A DNA stretch of 64,000 nucleotides, taken from contig NZ_CP025263.1 of NCBI RefSeq assembly GCF_002843605.1, positions 2,757,501 to 2,821,500 of the forward strand. The letters run 5' to 3'. Below the pieces are notes generated by a model that worked only from the letters and a program-made list of their open reading frames with translations, ran no database searches and was not told where the DNA came from. The translations under genes and the position numbers were made by a program. This DNA comes from Pseudomonas sp. S09G 359 (GTDB lineage Bacteria; Pseudomonadota; Gammaproteobacteria; Pseudomonadales; Pseudomonadaceae). Positions 43,911-58,200 of this stretch are shown piece by piece (the stretch's first letter is position 1; every line of letters begins with the position of its first letter).

Positions 43911-44468
43911 ATGAGCAAGGTCTACACGATTGCCGTCCTGGTTGGCAGCTTGAGAAAAGACTCGATCAACCGCAAAGTCGCGCTGGCATTGGCCGAACTG
44001 GCCCCTGCCAACCTGAAGTTGAACATTGTGGAAATTGGCGATTTACCGCTCTACAACGAAGACATCGACGGTGCGACACCGCCGGCAGCCTACAGTACTT
44101 TCCGTCAACAGGTGAGTTCATCCGACGCGGTGTTGTTCGTGACCCCCGAATACAACCGCTCCGTGCCCGCGCCGTTGAAGAATGCGATTGACGTGGGTTC
44201 CCGCCCCTATGGGCAAAGCGCCTGGAGTGGCAAGCCGGGGGCGATCATCAGTGTGTCGCCGGGCGCCATTGGCGGTTTTGGCGCCAATCATCACCTGCGC
44301 CAGTCGCTGGTGTTCCTCGATGTACCGTGCATGCAGCAACCGGAAGCCTACCTGGGCGGCGCCGGCAGCGTGTTTGACGAGTCGGGAAAAGTCTCGGAAA
44401 AGACCAAGCCGTTCTTGCAGGCTTTTATTGATGCCTACAGCAAGTGGGTAGAAAAACAACACGGCTGA
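43911..44468 (+). CDS. NAD(P)H-dependent FMN reductase (ChrR/YieF-like)
   Basis: 185 residues with a flavodoxin-like fold: LVGSLRKDSINRKVA at the N-terminus (FMN phosphate loop), TPEYNRSVPAPLKNAIDV in the middle and a conserved SPGAIGGFGANHHLR. Family members are dimeric quinone/chromate/azo reductases that shuttle two electrons from NAD(P)H and limit oxidative stress. The exact substrate cannot be inferred. It is monocistronic and converges on poxB with a REP hairpin in between. Confidence 0.9.
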   Translation: MSKVYTIAVLVGSLRKDSINRKVALALAELAPANLKLNIVEIGDLPLYNEDIDGATPPAAYSTFRQQVSSSDAVLFVTPEYNRSVPAPLKNAIDVGSRPYGQSAWSGKPGAIISVSPGAIGGFGANHHLRQSLVFLDVPCMQQPEAYLGGAGSVFDESGKVSEKTKPFLQAFIDAYSKWVEKQHG

Positions 44469-44487
44469 TCTGACAATCAAAACAACC

Positions 44488-44513
44488 GTGGGAGGGGCTT
44501 GCTCCCCTCCCAC
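44488..44513. repeat. solitary REP hairpin between converging genes
   Basis: GTGGGAGGGG (44488-44497) and CCCCTCCCAC (44504-44513) form a perfect 10-base stem around CTTGCT. It lies in the 54-base gap between the ends of the flavin-reductase and poxB genes. It is a single REP unit without the usual inverted partner, and could protect or end both transcripts. Confidence 0.7.
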
Positions 44514-44522
44514 AGTTTCAGA

Positions 44523-46247
44523 TCAGCGCAACCAGTTAGTGCGCGCTAGCTCAATCACTTCATCCCCACGCCCGCTCATCACCGCCTTGAGCATGTACAG
44601 GCTGAAGCCCTTGGCCTGTTCCAGCTTGATGCTCGGCGGCATCACCAGTTCCTGAGTGGCCGTGACCACATCCACAAGCACCGGGCCATCATGGGCCAGG
44701 GCGCGGCGCAGGGCCGGTTCGAGGTCTTCGGATTGCTCCACGCGAATGCCGAGGATACCCATGGCGTTGGACATGGCGGCGAAGTCCGGATTTTTCAGCT
44801 CGGTGCCGGCGTCCAGATAGCCCGCTGCCTTCATTTCCATGGCGACAAAACCCAGGGATGAGTTATCGAACACGATGACTTTGACCGGCAGCTTCAGCTG
44901 CGCCAACGAGATGAAATCCCCCATCAGCATGGCGAAGCCACCGTCGCCGGACATCGAGATTACCTGCCGCTCGGGGAACGCTGCCTGTGCGCCGATGGCC
45001 TGGGGCATGGCGTTGGCCATGGAGCCGTGGTTGAACGAGCCAATCAGGCGGCGCTTACCGTTCATCTTCAAGTAACGCGCGGCCCACACGGTCGGTGAAC
45101 CGACGTCGGCGGTAAAGATGGCATCGTCGCTCGCCAGTTCGCTGAGCAAGCGCGCCACGTATTGCGGGTGGATAGGGCGGTTGGCCTTGGACGGCTGCGC
45201 CAAGTCATCCAGCCCCTGGCGGGCTTTGGTGTAATGCTTGAGCGATGTGTCGAGAAAGCTGCGATCGGTCTTGCGCGTCAGGCGCGGCAGCAGGGCGTCG
45301 ATGGTTTCACTCACATCCGCAGCGATGCCCAGGTCCAGCGTGGCGCGGCGGCCCAAGGCCTGGGGGTTGCGGTCGACCTGGATGATCTTGGCGTCAGTGG
45401 GGTAGAACTGGCGATAGGGGAAGTCGGTGCCGAGCATGATCAACGTGTCGCAGTCGAGCATGGCGTGGTAGCCGGAGCTGAAACCGATCAGGCCGGTCAT
45501 GCCCACATCGAACGGGTTGTCCCACTCCACGTGCTCCTTGCCGCGCAGGGCGTGTACCACGGGCGCGCCCAGCGTGTCGGCCAGGGCCACCACTTGATCA
45601 TGGGCGCCGGCGCAACCGCTGCCGCACAGCAGGGTGACTTTCTGGCTGCTTTGCAGGATCTCGGTGAGGCGTTGCAGGTCTGGTTCCGCCGGCAACGTGC
45701 GCGGCGCGTGCAGGGCTGGCCACGGCTTGAGTTTGTCTTCCACTTCGAGCAGCGACACATCCCCCGGAATCACCACCACCGCCACGCCGCGATTGAGGAT
45801 CGCCGAGCGCATGGCGCGATGCAGCACCTGGGGCATCTGCTCGGGGTTGGTCACCAACTCGATAAAGTGGCTGCACTCCTTGAACAGTTCCTGGGGATGG
45901 GTTTCCTGGAAGTAGTTGAGGCCAATCTCGGACGACGGAATCTGTGCAGCAATCGCCAGCACCGGCACATGGTTGCGGTGGCAGTCGAACAGACCATTGA
46001 TCAAGTGCAGGTTGCCCGGCCCGCAACTGCCGGCGCACACGGTCAGCTCACCGGTGGCGGCCGCTTCGGCGCCGGCGGCGAAGGCGGCGACTTCTTCGTG
46101 GCGCACGTGCATCCATTCGATGCTGTCCATGCTGCGCAACGCATCAGTCAGGCCGTTGAGGCTGTCGCCGGTCAGGCCCCAGATGCGCTTGATACCCGCC
46201 TGTTCAAGGGTGGTCGCCAGCTGCTGGGCCAGGTTGATTTTCGCCAT
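44523..46247 (-). CDS. poxB: ubiquinone-dependent pyruvate dehydrogenase (pyruvate oxidase)
   Basis: 574 residues, the family length. The catalytic Glu of the pyrimidine domain is in [12 protein letters not shown], the thiamine-pyrophosphate site begins [12 protein letters not shown] with N in DNSSLGF, and the C-terminus [17 protein letters not shown] is nearly identical to E. coli PoxB's lipid-binding tail. It oxidises pyruvate to acetate and CO2, delivering electrons to ubiquinone at the membrane. ATG 46247 follows GGAGT. It lies 81 bases after the OYE gene on the same strand and may partly share its transcript. Confidence 0.94.
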   Translation of the reverse strand: MAKINLAQQLATTLEQAGIKRIWGLTGDSLNGLTDALRSMDSIEWMHVRHEEVAAFAAGAEAAATGELTVCAGSCGPGNLHLINGLFDCHRNHVPVLAIAAQIPSSEIGLNYFQETHPQELFKECSHFIELVTNPEQMPQVLHRAMRSAILNRGVAVVVIPGDVSLLEVEDKLKPWPALHAPRTLPAEPDLQRLTEILQSSQKVTLLCGSGCAGAHDQVVALADTLGAPVVHALRGKEHVEWDNPFDVGMTGLIGFSSGYHAMLDCDTLIMLGTDFPYRQFYPTDAKIIQVDRNPQALGRRATLDLGIAADVSETIDALLPRLTRKTDRSFLDTSLKHYTKARQGLDDLAQPSKANRPIHPQYVARLLSELASDDAIFTADVGSPTVWAARYLKMNGKRRLIGSFNHGSMANAMPQAIGAQAAFPERQVISMSGDGGFAMLMGDFISLAQLKLPVKVIVFDNSSLGFVAMEMKAAGYLDAGTELKNPDFAAMSNAMGILGIRVEQSEDLEPALRRALAHDGPVLVDVVTATQELVMPPSIKLEQAKGFSLYMLKAVMSGRGDEVIELARTNWLR

Positions 46248-46328
46248 GAAGAACTCCAATCGTCAGTGAGGTTAAAAACTGCTGATCAATAGGGGACAGT
46301 TCGATCACGGCGAATGCTCCGCCTTAAA

Positions 46329-47558
<1,230 letters not shown>

Positions 47559-47586
47559 GGGTTGACTCCTGAACGGGGGAGGCCTC

Positions 47587-47617
47587 AGGCTAAGCTTAAA
47601 GTTAACTTTAATGTCAA
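47587..47617 (-). promoter_or_regulatory. MerR-type promoter/operator of the OYE gene
   Basis: On the minus strand TTGACA (47617-47612) is followed by a 19-base spacer and TAGCCT (47592-47587). The spacer contains the perfect 16-base palindrome TTAAAGTTAACTTTAA (47596-47611). The over-long 19-base spacer with a centred dyad is the hallmark of promoters activated by DNA twisting by MerR proteins. The regulator is encoded divergently 13 bases away. Confidence 0.75.
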
Positions 47618-47629
47618 GCAGGTGTCGGG

Positions 47630-48037
47630 ATGAACATTGGTGAGCTGGCAAAACAGAGTGGGCTGGCGGCGTCGCGTATTCGTTTTTATGAGGCTGAAGG
47701 GCTGATCAACCAAGTTGGGCGTCAGGCCAATGGCTATCGGCGTTACCCGGCGGAAGCCTTGCAAACCTTGCAATTGATTCAGAGCGCGCAGCAGGCCGGG
47801 TTTACTTTGCAGGAACTCAAGGCATTGATGCCCGCGCCGGGTGAGCACAAGCGCGAAGCGTTGATCGAGGCGCTGGAGCGTAAGGTGGTGCAGATCGAAG
47901 GGATGCAGGCGCAACTGGCCCACAGCAAGGCGCAATTGCTCGGCGTGATCGAGGCGGTGCGGGCGCAACCGGAAGGGGTACCGTGCTCCATGGAGCAGAA
48001 GCAGGTGCTGGCGTCGATCAAGATTGGTCGACAGTAA
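47630..48037 (+). CDS. MerR-family transcriptional regulator
   Basis: 135 residues. The N-terminal winged helix (NIGELAKQSGLAASRIRFYE and GYRRYPAEAL) is typical MerR, followed by a dimerising helix (~80-115). The effector-binding C-terminus is short and has one Cys (VPCSMEQK), so it is not a CueR-type metal sensor with two cysteines. It should activate the divergent OYE gene through the palindromic spacer promoter. RBS before ATG 47630 is weak (GTGTCGGG). Confidence 0.92.
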   Translation: MNIGELAKQSGLAASRIRFYEAEGLINQVGRQANGYRRYPAEALQTLQLIQSAQQAGFTLQELKALMPAPGEHKREALIEALERKVVQIEGMQAQLAHSKAQLLGVIEAVRAQPEGVPCSMEQKQVLASIKIGRQ

Positions 48038-48048
48038 GCAGATCCAAA

Positions 48049-48137
48049 TGTGGGAGGGGGCTTGCCCCCGATAGCGGTGAGTCAGTCATGTAACCGTTGA
48101 CTGACACTTTGCTATCGGGGGCAAGCCCCCTCCCACA
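48049..48137. repeat. REPIN (GTGGGAGGGGGCTTGCCCCCGATAGC family)
   Basis: TGTGGGAGGGGGCTTGCCCC at 48049 and its inverse ending CCCTCCCACA at 48137, with the inner GATAGCGGTG/ACTTTGCTATC half-sites. It lies between the converging merR and DUF934 genes. Confidence 0.92.
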
Positions 48138-48168
48138 GGTGGTTTTGCTTTGTTCTGCAGATTCGGTC

Positions 48169-48663
48169 TTAGCGGCGGCGGAACAGTGGCAGCGGTTCAT
48201 CCGTTGCAGCCTGGTACGTCACCGAGAAGTCCTTGAGGCTTTCCAGCGCTTCGTACGGGTCTTTGTCGGCGCGCAGGGCGAAGGCATCGAACCCGCAGCG
48301 GCGCAGGTAGAACAACTGGTCGCGCAACACATCACCAATCGCGCGCAGCTCGCCTTTGTAACCGTAACGGTCACGCAGCAGGCGCGCGTTGGAGTAGTTG
48401 CGGCCGTCGGTGAAGGCCGGGAAGTTCAGCGCGATAACCTGGAAGTGCTCCACGTCTTCGCCGATTTCCTCGGCTTCCTCATCGGCGTCCAGCCACACGC
48501 CCAGGCCGCCGTCGCGGGCCTTGAGGGCGTGGCCATGTTCGCGCCACAGGTTCAGCGGCACGATCAGGTCGTCGCAGTTGGAGATGCCGTCGAAGCTCGC
48601 GTCCTTGGGCAGCAGGTGCCAGGTTTCGTCGAGGACTTCGTTGTTCTTAATGATTCGCTGCAT
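48169..48663 (-). CDS. DUF934 protein, sulfite-reductase-linked
   Basis: 164 residues. The DUF934 pattern is visible (VIALNFPAFTDGRNYSNARL, LRDRYGYKGELRAIGDVL, DQLFYLRRCGFDAFALR). Members are nearly always next to cysI-type genes and are annotated as a sulfur-assimilation accessory. Its ATG 48663 lies inside the end of cysI (17-base overlap), so the two are translationally coupled. The function is not established. Confidence 0.9.
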   Translation of the reverse strand: MQRIIKNNEVLDETWHLLPKDASFDGISNCDDLIVPLNLWREHGHALKARDGGLGVWLDADEEAEEIGEDVEHFQVIALNFPAFTDGRNYSNARLLRDRYGYKGELRAIGDVLRDQLFYLRRCGFDAFALRADKDPYEALESLKDFSVTYQAATDEPLPLFRRR

Positions 48664-50305
48664 AGACGCGCTCCTTGAACAGGTCAATGCCGATGCGCTG
48701 GTAGGTGTCGATGAAACGCTCATCTTCGGTGCGCTGTTCGATGTACACGTCGATCAGCTTGCCGATCACCTCGGGCATGGCTTCCTGGGCGAAGGACGGG
48801 CCGAGGATCTTGCCCAGGCTCGCATCGCGGCTGGCGCTGCCACCCAGGGACACTTGGTAGAATTCTTCGCCTTTCTTGTCCACGCCCAGGATGCCGATGT
48901 GGCCGACGTGGTGGTGACCACAGGCGTTCATGCAACCGGAGATGTTCAGGTCCAGCTCGCCGATGTCGAACAGGTAGTCCAGGTCGTCGAAACGGCGCTG
49001 GATCGATTCGGCAATCGGGATCGACTTGGCGTTGGCCAGGGAGCAGAAATCGCCGCCCGGGCAGCAGATGATGTCGGTCAACAGGCCGATGTTCGGCGTG
49101 GCGAAACCGCCTTCGCGCAGCTCGCCCCACAGGGTGAACAGTTGGCTCTGCTCAACGTCCGCGAGGATGATGTTCTGCTCGTGGGAAGTGCGCAATTGGC
49201 CATAGCTGTAGCGGTCGGCCAGGTCGGCGACGGCGTCCAGCTGCTTGTCGGTGATATCGCCCGGTGCCACACCGGTGGGTTTCAGCGACAGGGTCACGGC
49301 GACATAACCCGGCTTCTTGTGCGCCAGGGTGTTGCGGCCACGCCAGCGGGCAAAGCCCGGGTGCTCTTTATCCAGCGCTGCGAGCTCGGCGTCCTGGTTG
49401 GCCAGGGCCTTGTACTCAGGGTCGACGAAGTGCTTGGCCACGCGGTGTACTTCGGCTTCGGTCAGGGTGGTCTGGCCGCCGCGCAGGTGTTCCATCTCGG
49501 CGTCGACTTTCTGCGCGAATACCTCAGGGGTCAGCGCCTTGACCAGGATCTTGATCCGGGCCTTGTACTTGTTGTCACGACGGCCATAGCGGTTGTAGAC
49601 CCGCAGGATGGCGTCGAGGTAGCTCAACAGGTCCTGCCACGGCAGGAACTCGTTGATGAACGCGCCAACCACTGGGGTACGGCCCAGGCCGCCACCCACC
49701 AGGACGCGGAAGCCCAGCTCGCCGGCCGCGTTGTACACCGGCTCCAGGCCGATATCGTGCACTTCGATGGCGGCGCGGTCCGAGGTCGAGCCATTGATGG
49801 CGATCTTGAACTTGCGCGGCAGGTAGGCGAATTCGGGGTGGAAGGTGGTCCACTGACGCACGATTTCACACCAGGGGCGTGGGTCGATCAACTCGTCGGC
49901 GGCAACACCGGCGAATTGGTCGGTGGTCACGTTGCGCAGGCAGTTACCGCTGGTCTGAATGGCGTGCATCTGCACGGTCGCCAGTTCAGCCAGGATGTCC
50001 GGCACATCTTCCAGGGCCGGCCAGTTGAACTGCACGTTCTGGCGGGTACTGATGTGGGCATAGCCTTTGTCGAAGTCGCGGGCAATCTTGGCCATCATGC
50101 GCATCTGGCGCGAAGTCAGTTGGCCATAGGGCACGGCCACCCGCAGCATCGGCGCAAAGCGCTGAACATAAAGGCCATTTTGCAGGCGCAGAGGGCGGAA
50201 CTCTTCTTCGCTCAGTTCACCTGCTAGGTAGCGTCGGGTCTGATCACGGAACTGCTTGACGCGGTCCTCGATGATGCGCTGATCGTATTCGTCGTATACG
50301 TACAT
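48647..50305 (-). CDS. cysI: assimilatory sulfite reductase hemoprotein subunit
   Basis: 552 residues, two ferredoxin-like half-domains plus two siroheme/4Fe-4S modules. The cluster and siroheme ligands are in CCPGGDFCSLA and SGCMNACGHHH; the N-terminal half contains SGNCLRNVTTDQFAG. It reduces sulfite to sulfide. A separate flavoprotein CysJ is not encoded here; in pseudomonads ferredoxin or another reductase is used. ATG 50305 is preceded by AGGA. The 233 bases upstream hold no obvious operator I can identify. Confidence 0.94.
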   Translation of the reverse strand: MYVYDEYDQRIIEDRVKQFRDQTRRYLAGELSEEEFRPLRLQNGLYVQRFAPMLRVAVPYGQLTSRQMRMMAKIARDFDKGYAHISTRQNVQFNWPALEDVPDILAELATVQMHAIQTSGNCLRNVTTDQFAGVAADELIDPRPWCEIVRQWTTFHPEFAYLPRKFKIAINGSTSDRAAIEVHDIGLEPVYNAAGELGFRVLVGGGLGRTPVVGAFINEFLPWQDLLSYLDAILRVYNRYGRRDNKYKARIKILVKALTPEVFAQKVDAEMEHLRGGQTTLTEAEVHRVAKHFVDPEYKALANQDAELAALDKEHPGFARWRGRNTLAHKKPGYVAVTLSLKPTGVAPGDITDKQLDAVADLADRYSYGQLRTSHEQNIILADVEQSQLFTLWGELREGGFATPNIGLLTDIICCPGGDFCSLANAKSIPIAESIQRRFDDLDYLFDIGELDLNISGCMNACGHHHVGHIGILGVDKKGEEFYQVSLGGSASRDASLGKILGPSFAQEAMPEVIGKLIDVYIEQRTEDERFIDTYQRIGIDLFKERVYAANH

Positions 50306-50538
50306 ATAGGTCCTGTTCTCGGCAAATCTGCGCGCACGGCCGCGCACTCCCAACGGAGCCGGCGCACGATACCAGTTTGCGTTTATGCGCAAAAGTGATG
50401 TTTGAGTATATGCAAATAACCAAATTGACTAATGAGAACGGTTATCGCGATACCCACATTTGTCATGCGGGCAATCGTCGACTTTACTGTGAGCGTGTTT
50501 GAGTGCAATCACCTATAAAACCGATAAGAGGCGATGCC

Positions 50539-50652
50539 ATGAGCAATCCGACCAAAGCCCGTAAACCCGACAGTACCGTGGATGCCTGGGCGATTCTGTT
50601 CTTGATAATTCTGGTGGTGGGAACCGCCGTGTTCTGGGTCAGCCACCAGTAG
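50539..50652 (+). CDS. 37-residue single-pass membrane peptide
   Basis: A short reading frame with a good ribosome binding site (AAGAGG at 50526-50531). The product has a charged, Lys/Arg-containing first half (SNPTKARKPDSTVDAW) and one membrane segment (AILFLIILVVGTAVFWV), ending HQ. Codon usage matches the genome. It is divergent from cysI. No function is known to me; the topology (basic cytosolic head, single helix) is typical of small membrane regulators or toxins, but no antitoxin is seen. Confidence 0.65.
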   Translation: MSNPTKARKPDSTVDAWAILFLIILVVGTAVFWVSHQ

Positions 50653-50687
50653 GCAACATGCGATCTCAAGTTAGATAAGGACCCAAA

Positions 50688-50776
50688 TGTGGGAGCGCGC
50701 TTGCTCGCGAATGCGGTGTGTCAGTCGATAATTTTTTCGCTGACACACCGCATTCGCGAGCAAGCGCGCTCCCACA
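50688..50776. repeat. REPIN (GTGGGAGCGCGCTTGCTCGCGAA family)
   Basis: TGTGGGAGCGCGCTTGCTCG at 50688 and its inverse ending GCGCTCCCACA at 50776, with inner CGAATGCGGTG/CACCGCATTCG halves and a T-rich loop. Same family as 38981-39070. Confidence 0.92.
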
Positions 50777-50789
50777 TTTTTGATTGGGT

Positions 50790-50999
50790 TCACACGCCGG
50801 CTAGGTGCAACACCAGCAGGACGATGCCAAACAGCGTCAGCGCGAACACGGCGGTAAACAAAATGCCCAGGATCACAAAGTGGCTGGGCTTGCCATGGGT
50901 GAAGTCGCGGGCGCGATTCTTGCCACTCTGTACGCCAAACGCGGCGGCCATCACGCTGTGGAGCATCTGCCAGAAGGTCGGCGGCTTTTGATCGTCCAT
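50790..50999 (-). CDS. DUF2970 small membrane protein
   Basis: 69 residues with the DUF2970 layout: short N-terminus with FWQMLHSVMAAAFGVQSGKN, a basic loop (RARDFTHGKPSHFV) and one membrane segment at ~43-66 (LGILFTAVFALTLFGIVLLVL). It lies 52 bases behind metH on the same strand. Its Shine-Dalgarno GAGGGA (51008-51003) forms one arm of a hairpin. Confidence 0.9.
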   Translation of the reverse strand: MDDQKPPTFWQMLHSVMAAAFGVQSGKNRARDFTHGKPSHFVILGILFTAVFALTLFGIVLLVLHLAGV

Positions 51000-51002
51000 G
51001 GG

Positions 51003-51028
51003 TCCCTCGACACCAGGTGTGTGAGGGA
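51003..51028 (-). promoter_or_regulatory. hairpin sequestering the DUF2970 ribosome binding site
   Basis: Read on the minus strand, TCCCTC (51028-51023) can pair with GAGGGA (51008-51003), with an inner ACAC/GTGT stem and CTG loop. GAGGGA is the only plausible Shine-Dalgarno of the DUF2970 gene, three bases from its ATG. The fold could limit translation of DUF2970 on a metH read-through transcript; it has no T-run, so an intrinsic terminator role is unlikely. Confidence 0.5.
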
Positions 51029-51051
51029 CAGCATAGACAATCCAGCGCGGC

Positions 51052-54762
<3,711 letters not shown>

Positions 54763-54842
54763 GGGACTACTCTGGTCAGGTATTACGGAGGGCGTGGATC
54801 ATAGCAAACCTGTGTGGTTTTGGAGCATGGCCAGGTTTTGCA

Positions 54843-54855
54843 TGAATATCGTTCA
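54843..54855. promoter_or_regulatory. metR box: MetR-type box upstream of metH
   Basis: TGAATATCGTTCA is an exact TGAA-N5-TTCA dyad, the consensus described for the LysR-type regulator MetR. It lies 81 bases before the metH start and 74 bases before the divergent cti gene, in the shared 166-base region. MetR with homocysteine would activate metH; metR itself is not in this window. Confidence 0.55.
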
Positions 54856-54928
54856 TGTTGATGGCGTGTCGACATCGGTAGAATCGTCGGCAATTTTTCA
54901 GCGCACGCATTGAATCGGGACCGGATAC

Positions 54929-57211
54929 ATGTCACTTCGTCTTATCGTCAGCGCCGTCCTGGCATTGGTCGCCAGTACCGCTCTGGCAGAAGGTTCCATT
55001 TCATACACCCGCGACATCCAACCGATCTTCACCGAAAAGTGTGTGGCCTGCCATGCCTGCTACGACTCCGCCTGCCAGCTCAACCTGGGCAGTGCCGAGG
55101 GGGCGGCGCGCGGTGCCACTAAAGTACCGGTCTACGACGGCGAACGCAGCCAGGCCACACCCACCACCCGGTTATTCTATGACGCTTTCGGCAAGCAGGC
55201 CTGGCAGCAGAAAGGCTTCTATTCCGTGCTGGACGCCCAGGGCAGCCAGGCGGCGCTGATGGCGCGCATGCTGGAGCTGGGCCACAACGCGCCGCTGCAG
55301 CCCAACGCCAAGTTGCCCGACGAGATCGTATTGGGCCTGAACCGTGAAAACATGTGCGCCACGCCCGGCGAGTTCAACGCCTACGCCGGCGCTCATCCCA
55401 AGGAAGGCATGCCGCTGGCGGTCACCGGCCTGACCGACCAGCAATACCAGACGCTGCAACGCTGGCTGGCCTCCGGGGCGCCGATTGATGAGCAGGGCCT
55501 GGCGCCCAGCGCCAAGGAAGCCTTGCAGGTGCAGCAGTGGGAAAACCTGTTCAACCAGCCGGGCGCCCGTGAAAGCCTGGTGGCACGCTGGTTGTTCGAG
55601 CATTTGTTTCTGGCCCATATCTATTTCGAGAATGGCGAACCGGGGCATTTCTTCCAATGGGTGCGTTCGCGCACGCCGAGTGGCCAGCCCATCGACCTGA
55701 TCGCCACGCGCCGCCCCAACGATGACCCGGGTACCCAGGTTTACTACCGCTTGTGGCCGGTACAGGGCGTGATCGTGCACAAAACCCACATCACTTACCC
55801 GTTCAGCGCGGCGAAAATGGCACGGATCAAACAGCTGTTCTACGCCGCTGACTGGCAGGTCAATGCCTTGCCGGGCTACGGTCCCGGGCGCCGCGCCAAC
55901 CCATTCGAGACCTTCGAAGCGATCCCGGCCAAGGCGCGCTACCAGTTCATGCTGGATAACGCCGAATACTTCGTGCGCACTTTTATTCGCGGGCCGGTGT
56001 GCCGTGGGCAGATCGCCACGGACGTGATTCGCGACAATTTCTGGACCCTGTTCCAAGACCCGGACCACGACCTGTATGTCAACGATGCCCGCTATCGAGG
56101 CCAGGCCACGCCACTGCTGGCGATGCCGGGGCAGATCGACGATGTCGGCAGTGTGCTCAGCCTGTGGCTCAAATACCGGGATAAACGCAATGAATACGAG
56201 GCCTTGCGCCGTGACAGCTACGCCGACCTGCCGCCGCCAAGCTGGTCGAGCCTGTGGGCGGGCAATGACAATGCGCTGCTGACGATCTTCCGCCACTTCG
56301 ACAGCGCGGCGGTGAGCAAAGGCTTGATCGGCGAAGTGCCACAGACGATGTGGCTGTTCGACTATCCGTTGTTGGAGCGCACCTACTATCAACTGGCGGT
56401 GAACTTTGATGTGTTCGGCAATGTGTCGCACCAGGCTCAGACGCGCTTGTATTTCGACCTGATCCGCAATGGCGCCGAGCAGAATTTCCTGCGGCTGATG
56501 CCGGCCGACAGCCGCGACGACTTTATGGACGACTGGTACCAGAACAGTGGCAAGATCAAGCTGTGGCTGGACTATGAAGCCATTGACGACGACAAGCCCA
56601 CCGGCTTGCACCTGGATGAAAAGGATCCCAAGCGCGACTTTGCCAACCAGTTGCTCAGCCGTTACGGCGACCTGAACGCCAGCCCCGACCCGATCAACCG
56701 CTGCTCCGGGGCTTTTTGCTCGCGGGATGGTATCGATCCGGCGTTGCAGGATGCCGAGCAAGCGCTGAGCCGCCTGACATCTCGCCCGGCAGCCGGGCTC
56801 AAGGTTATCGAGCAGTTGCCCGAGGCCACGATGCTGCGCATTGAAACCGCCGACGGCAAACGGGTGGTCTACAGCATGTTGCGCAACCGTGCGCACAGTA
56901 ATGTGGCGTTCCTGCTGGGCGAGGCTTATCGCTATCAGCCGGGGCTGGATACCGTGACTATTTATCCTGGGGTGCTCAGTAGCTATCCGAATTTCATGTT
57001 CAATATCCCGGCCGGGGACGTGCCGCAGTTTGTTGCCGAAATGGAGCGGGCCAAGGATGCCAAGCGTTTTGAGGCGATTGTCAACCGCTGGGGCGTACGC
57101 CGCAGCCACCCGTTGTTCTGGCAGTATTTCCACGATTTGTCGCAGTACATTCGTGAAACCACGCCGGTGGAAGAGGGGGTGTTGGACATGAATCGGTATG
57201 AGAATTTGTGA
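54929..57211 (+). CDS. cti: fatty acid cis/trans isomerase
   Basis: 760 residues. A signal peptide (LIVSAVLALVASTALA) is followed at once by a heme-binding motif (CVACHAC, near residues 38-44), as in Pseudomonas Cti, a periplasmic cytochrome c-type enzyme. It converts cis-unsaturated acyl chains to trans isomers without moving the double bond, stiffening membranes under solvent or heat stress. The remainder carries family-typical motifs (TRLFYDAFGKQAWQQKGFYS). The gene stands alone, divergent from metH. Confidence 0.95.
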   Translation: MSLRLIVSAVLALVASTALAEGSISYTRDIQPIFTEKCVACHACYDSACQLNLGSAEGAARGATKVPVYDGERSQATPTTRLFYDAFGKQAWQQKGFYSVLDAQGSQAALMARMLELGHNAPLQPNAKLPDEIVLGLNRENMCATPGEFNAYAGAHPKEGMPLAVTGLTDQQYQTLQRWLASGAPIDEQGLAPSAKEALQVQQWENLFNQPGARESLVARWLFEHLFLAHIYFENGEPGHFFQWVRSRTPSGQPIDLIATRRPNDDPGTQVYYRLWPVQGVIVHKTHITYPFSAAKMARIKQLFYAADWQVNALPGYGPGRRANPFETFEAIPAKARYQFMLDNAEYFVRTFIRGPVCRGQIATDVIRDNFWTLFQDPDHDLYVNDARYRGQATPLLAMPGQIDDVGSVLSLWLKYRDKRNEYEALRRDSYADLPPPSWSSLWAGNDNALLTIFRHFDSAAVSKGLIGEVPQTMWLFDYPLLERTYYQLAVNFDVFGNVSHQAQTRLYFDLIRNGAEQNFLRLMPADSRDDFMDDWYQNSGKIKLWLDYEAIDDDKPTGLHLDEKDPKRDFANQLLSRYGDLNASPDPINRCSGAFCSRDGIDPALQDAEQALSRLTSRPAAGLKVIEQLPEATMLRIETADGKRVVYSMLRNRAHSNVAFLLGEAYRYQPGLDTVTIYPGVLSSYPNFMFNIPAGDVPQFVAEMERAKDAKRFEAIVNRWGVRRSHPLFWQYFHDLSQYIRETTPVEEGVLDMNRYENL

Positions 57212-57354
57212 GTGGGTTGTTGAGTGCGTATCCGCCATTGCCTAAATAACGGATATGTACTCAGCACTCCACGCGGCCAAAAACTATCCCGACAAAAACA
57301 CTAGGACTTTGTACCTCGGTAATAATTTGGCGTAAACTGCCGGCAAGCCTGTGA

Positions 57355-57948
<594 letters not shown>

Positions 57949-57967
57949 GTAAGGCGTTCACTGCGAA

Positions 57968-58000
57968 CAAAAAAACGGCGCCCCGTGAGCGCCGTTTTTT
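57968..58000 (+). terminator. rho-independent terminator of nfuA
   Basis: AACGGCGC (57974-57981) pairs with GCGCCGTT (57989-57996) around a CCCGTGA loop, flanked by A-run and T-run. It lies 20 bases after the nfuA stop. The A-run on the other side makes it bidirectional, but the nearest minus-strand gene begins its coding end at 58201, beyond a REPIN. Confidence 0.9.
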
Positions 58001-58050
58001 ATGCTTGTATTTCAAATGGTTACGCTATCTTCCTAACAAAGCAGATCAAC

Positions 58051-58140
58051 TGTGGGAGGGGGCTTGCCCCCGATAGCGGTGTGTCAGTCGCCTCATGAGT
58101 AGCCTGATACATCGCCATCGGGGGCAAGCCCCCTCCCACA
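58051..58140. repeat. REPIN (GTGGGAGGGGGCTTGCCCCCGATAGC family)
   Basis: TGTGGGAGGGGGCTTGCCCC at 58051 and its inverse ending CCCTCCCACA at 58140, with a slightly degraded inner half (GCCATC instead of GCTATC). It lies between the nfuA terminator and the end of cobM. Confidence 0.92.
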
Positions 58141-58200
58141 TTTTGTTTTGTATTTAGTCAATTAAATCAGTGTCTTGTCTAGTTTTTATAAAGTAAAAAC

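Noticed and set aside
55172..57238. 688-codon minus-strand frame opposite cti
   Set aside because: Antisense shadow; the plus-strand frame has the signal peptide, CxxCH motif and length of Cti.
57212..57300. Imperfect TATCCG/CGGATA inverted repeat behind cti as a terminator
   Set aside because: The stem is imperfect and has no T-run, so it is not reported as a terminator.
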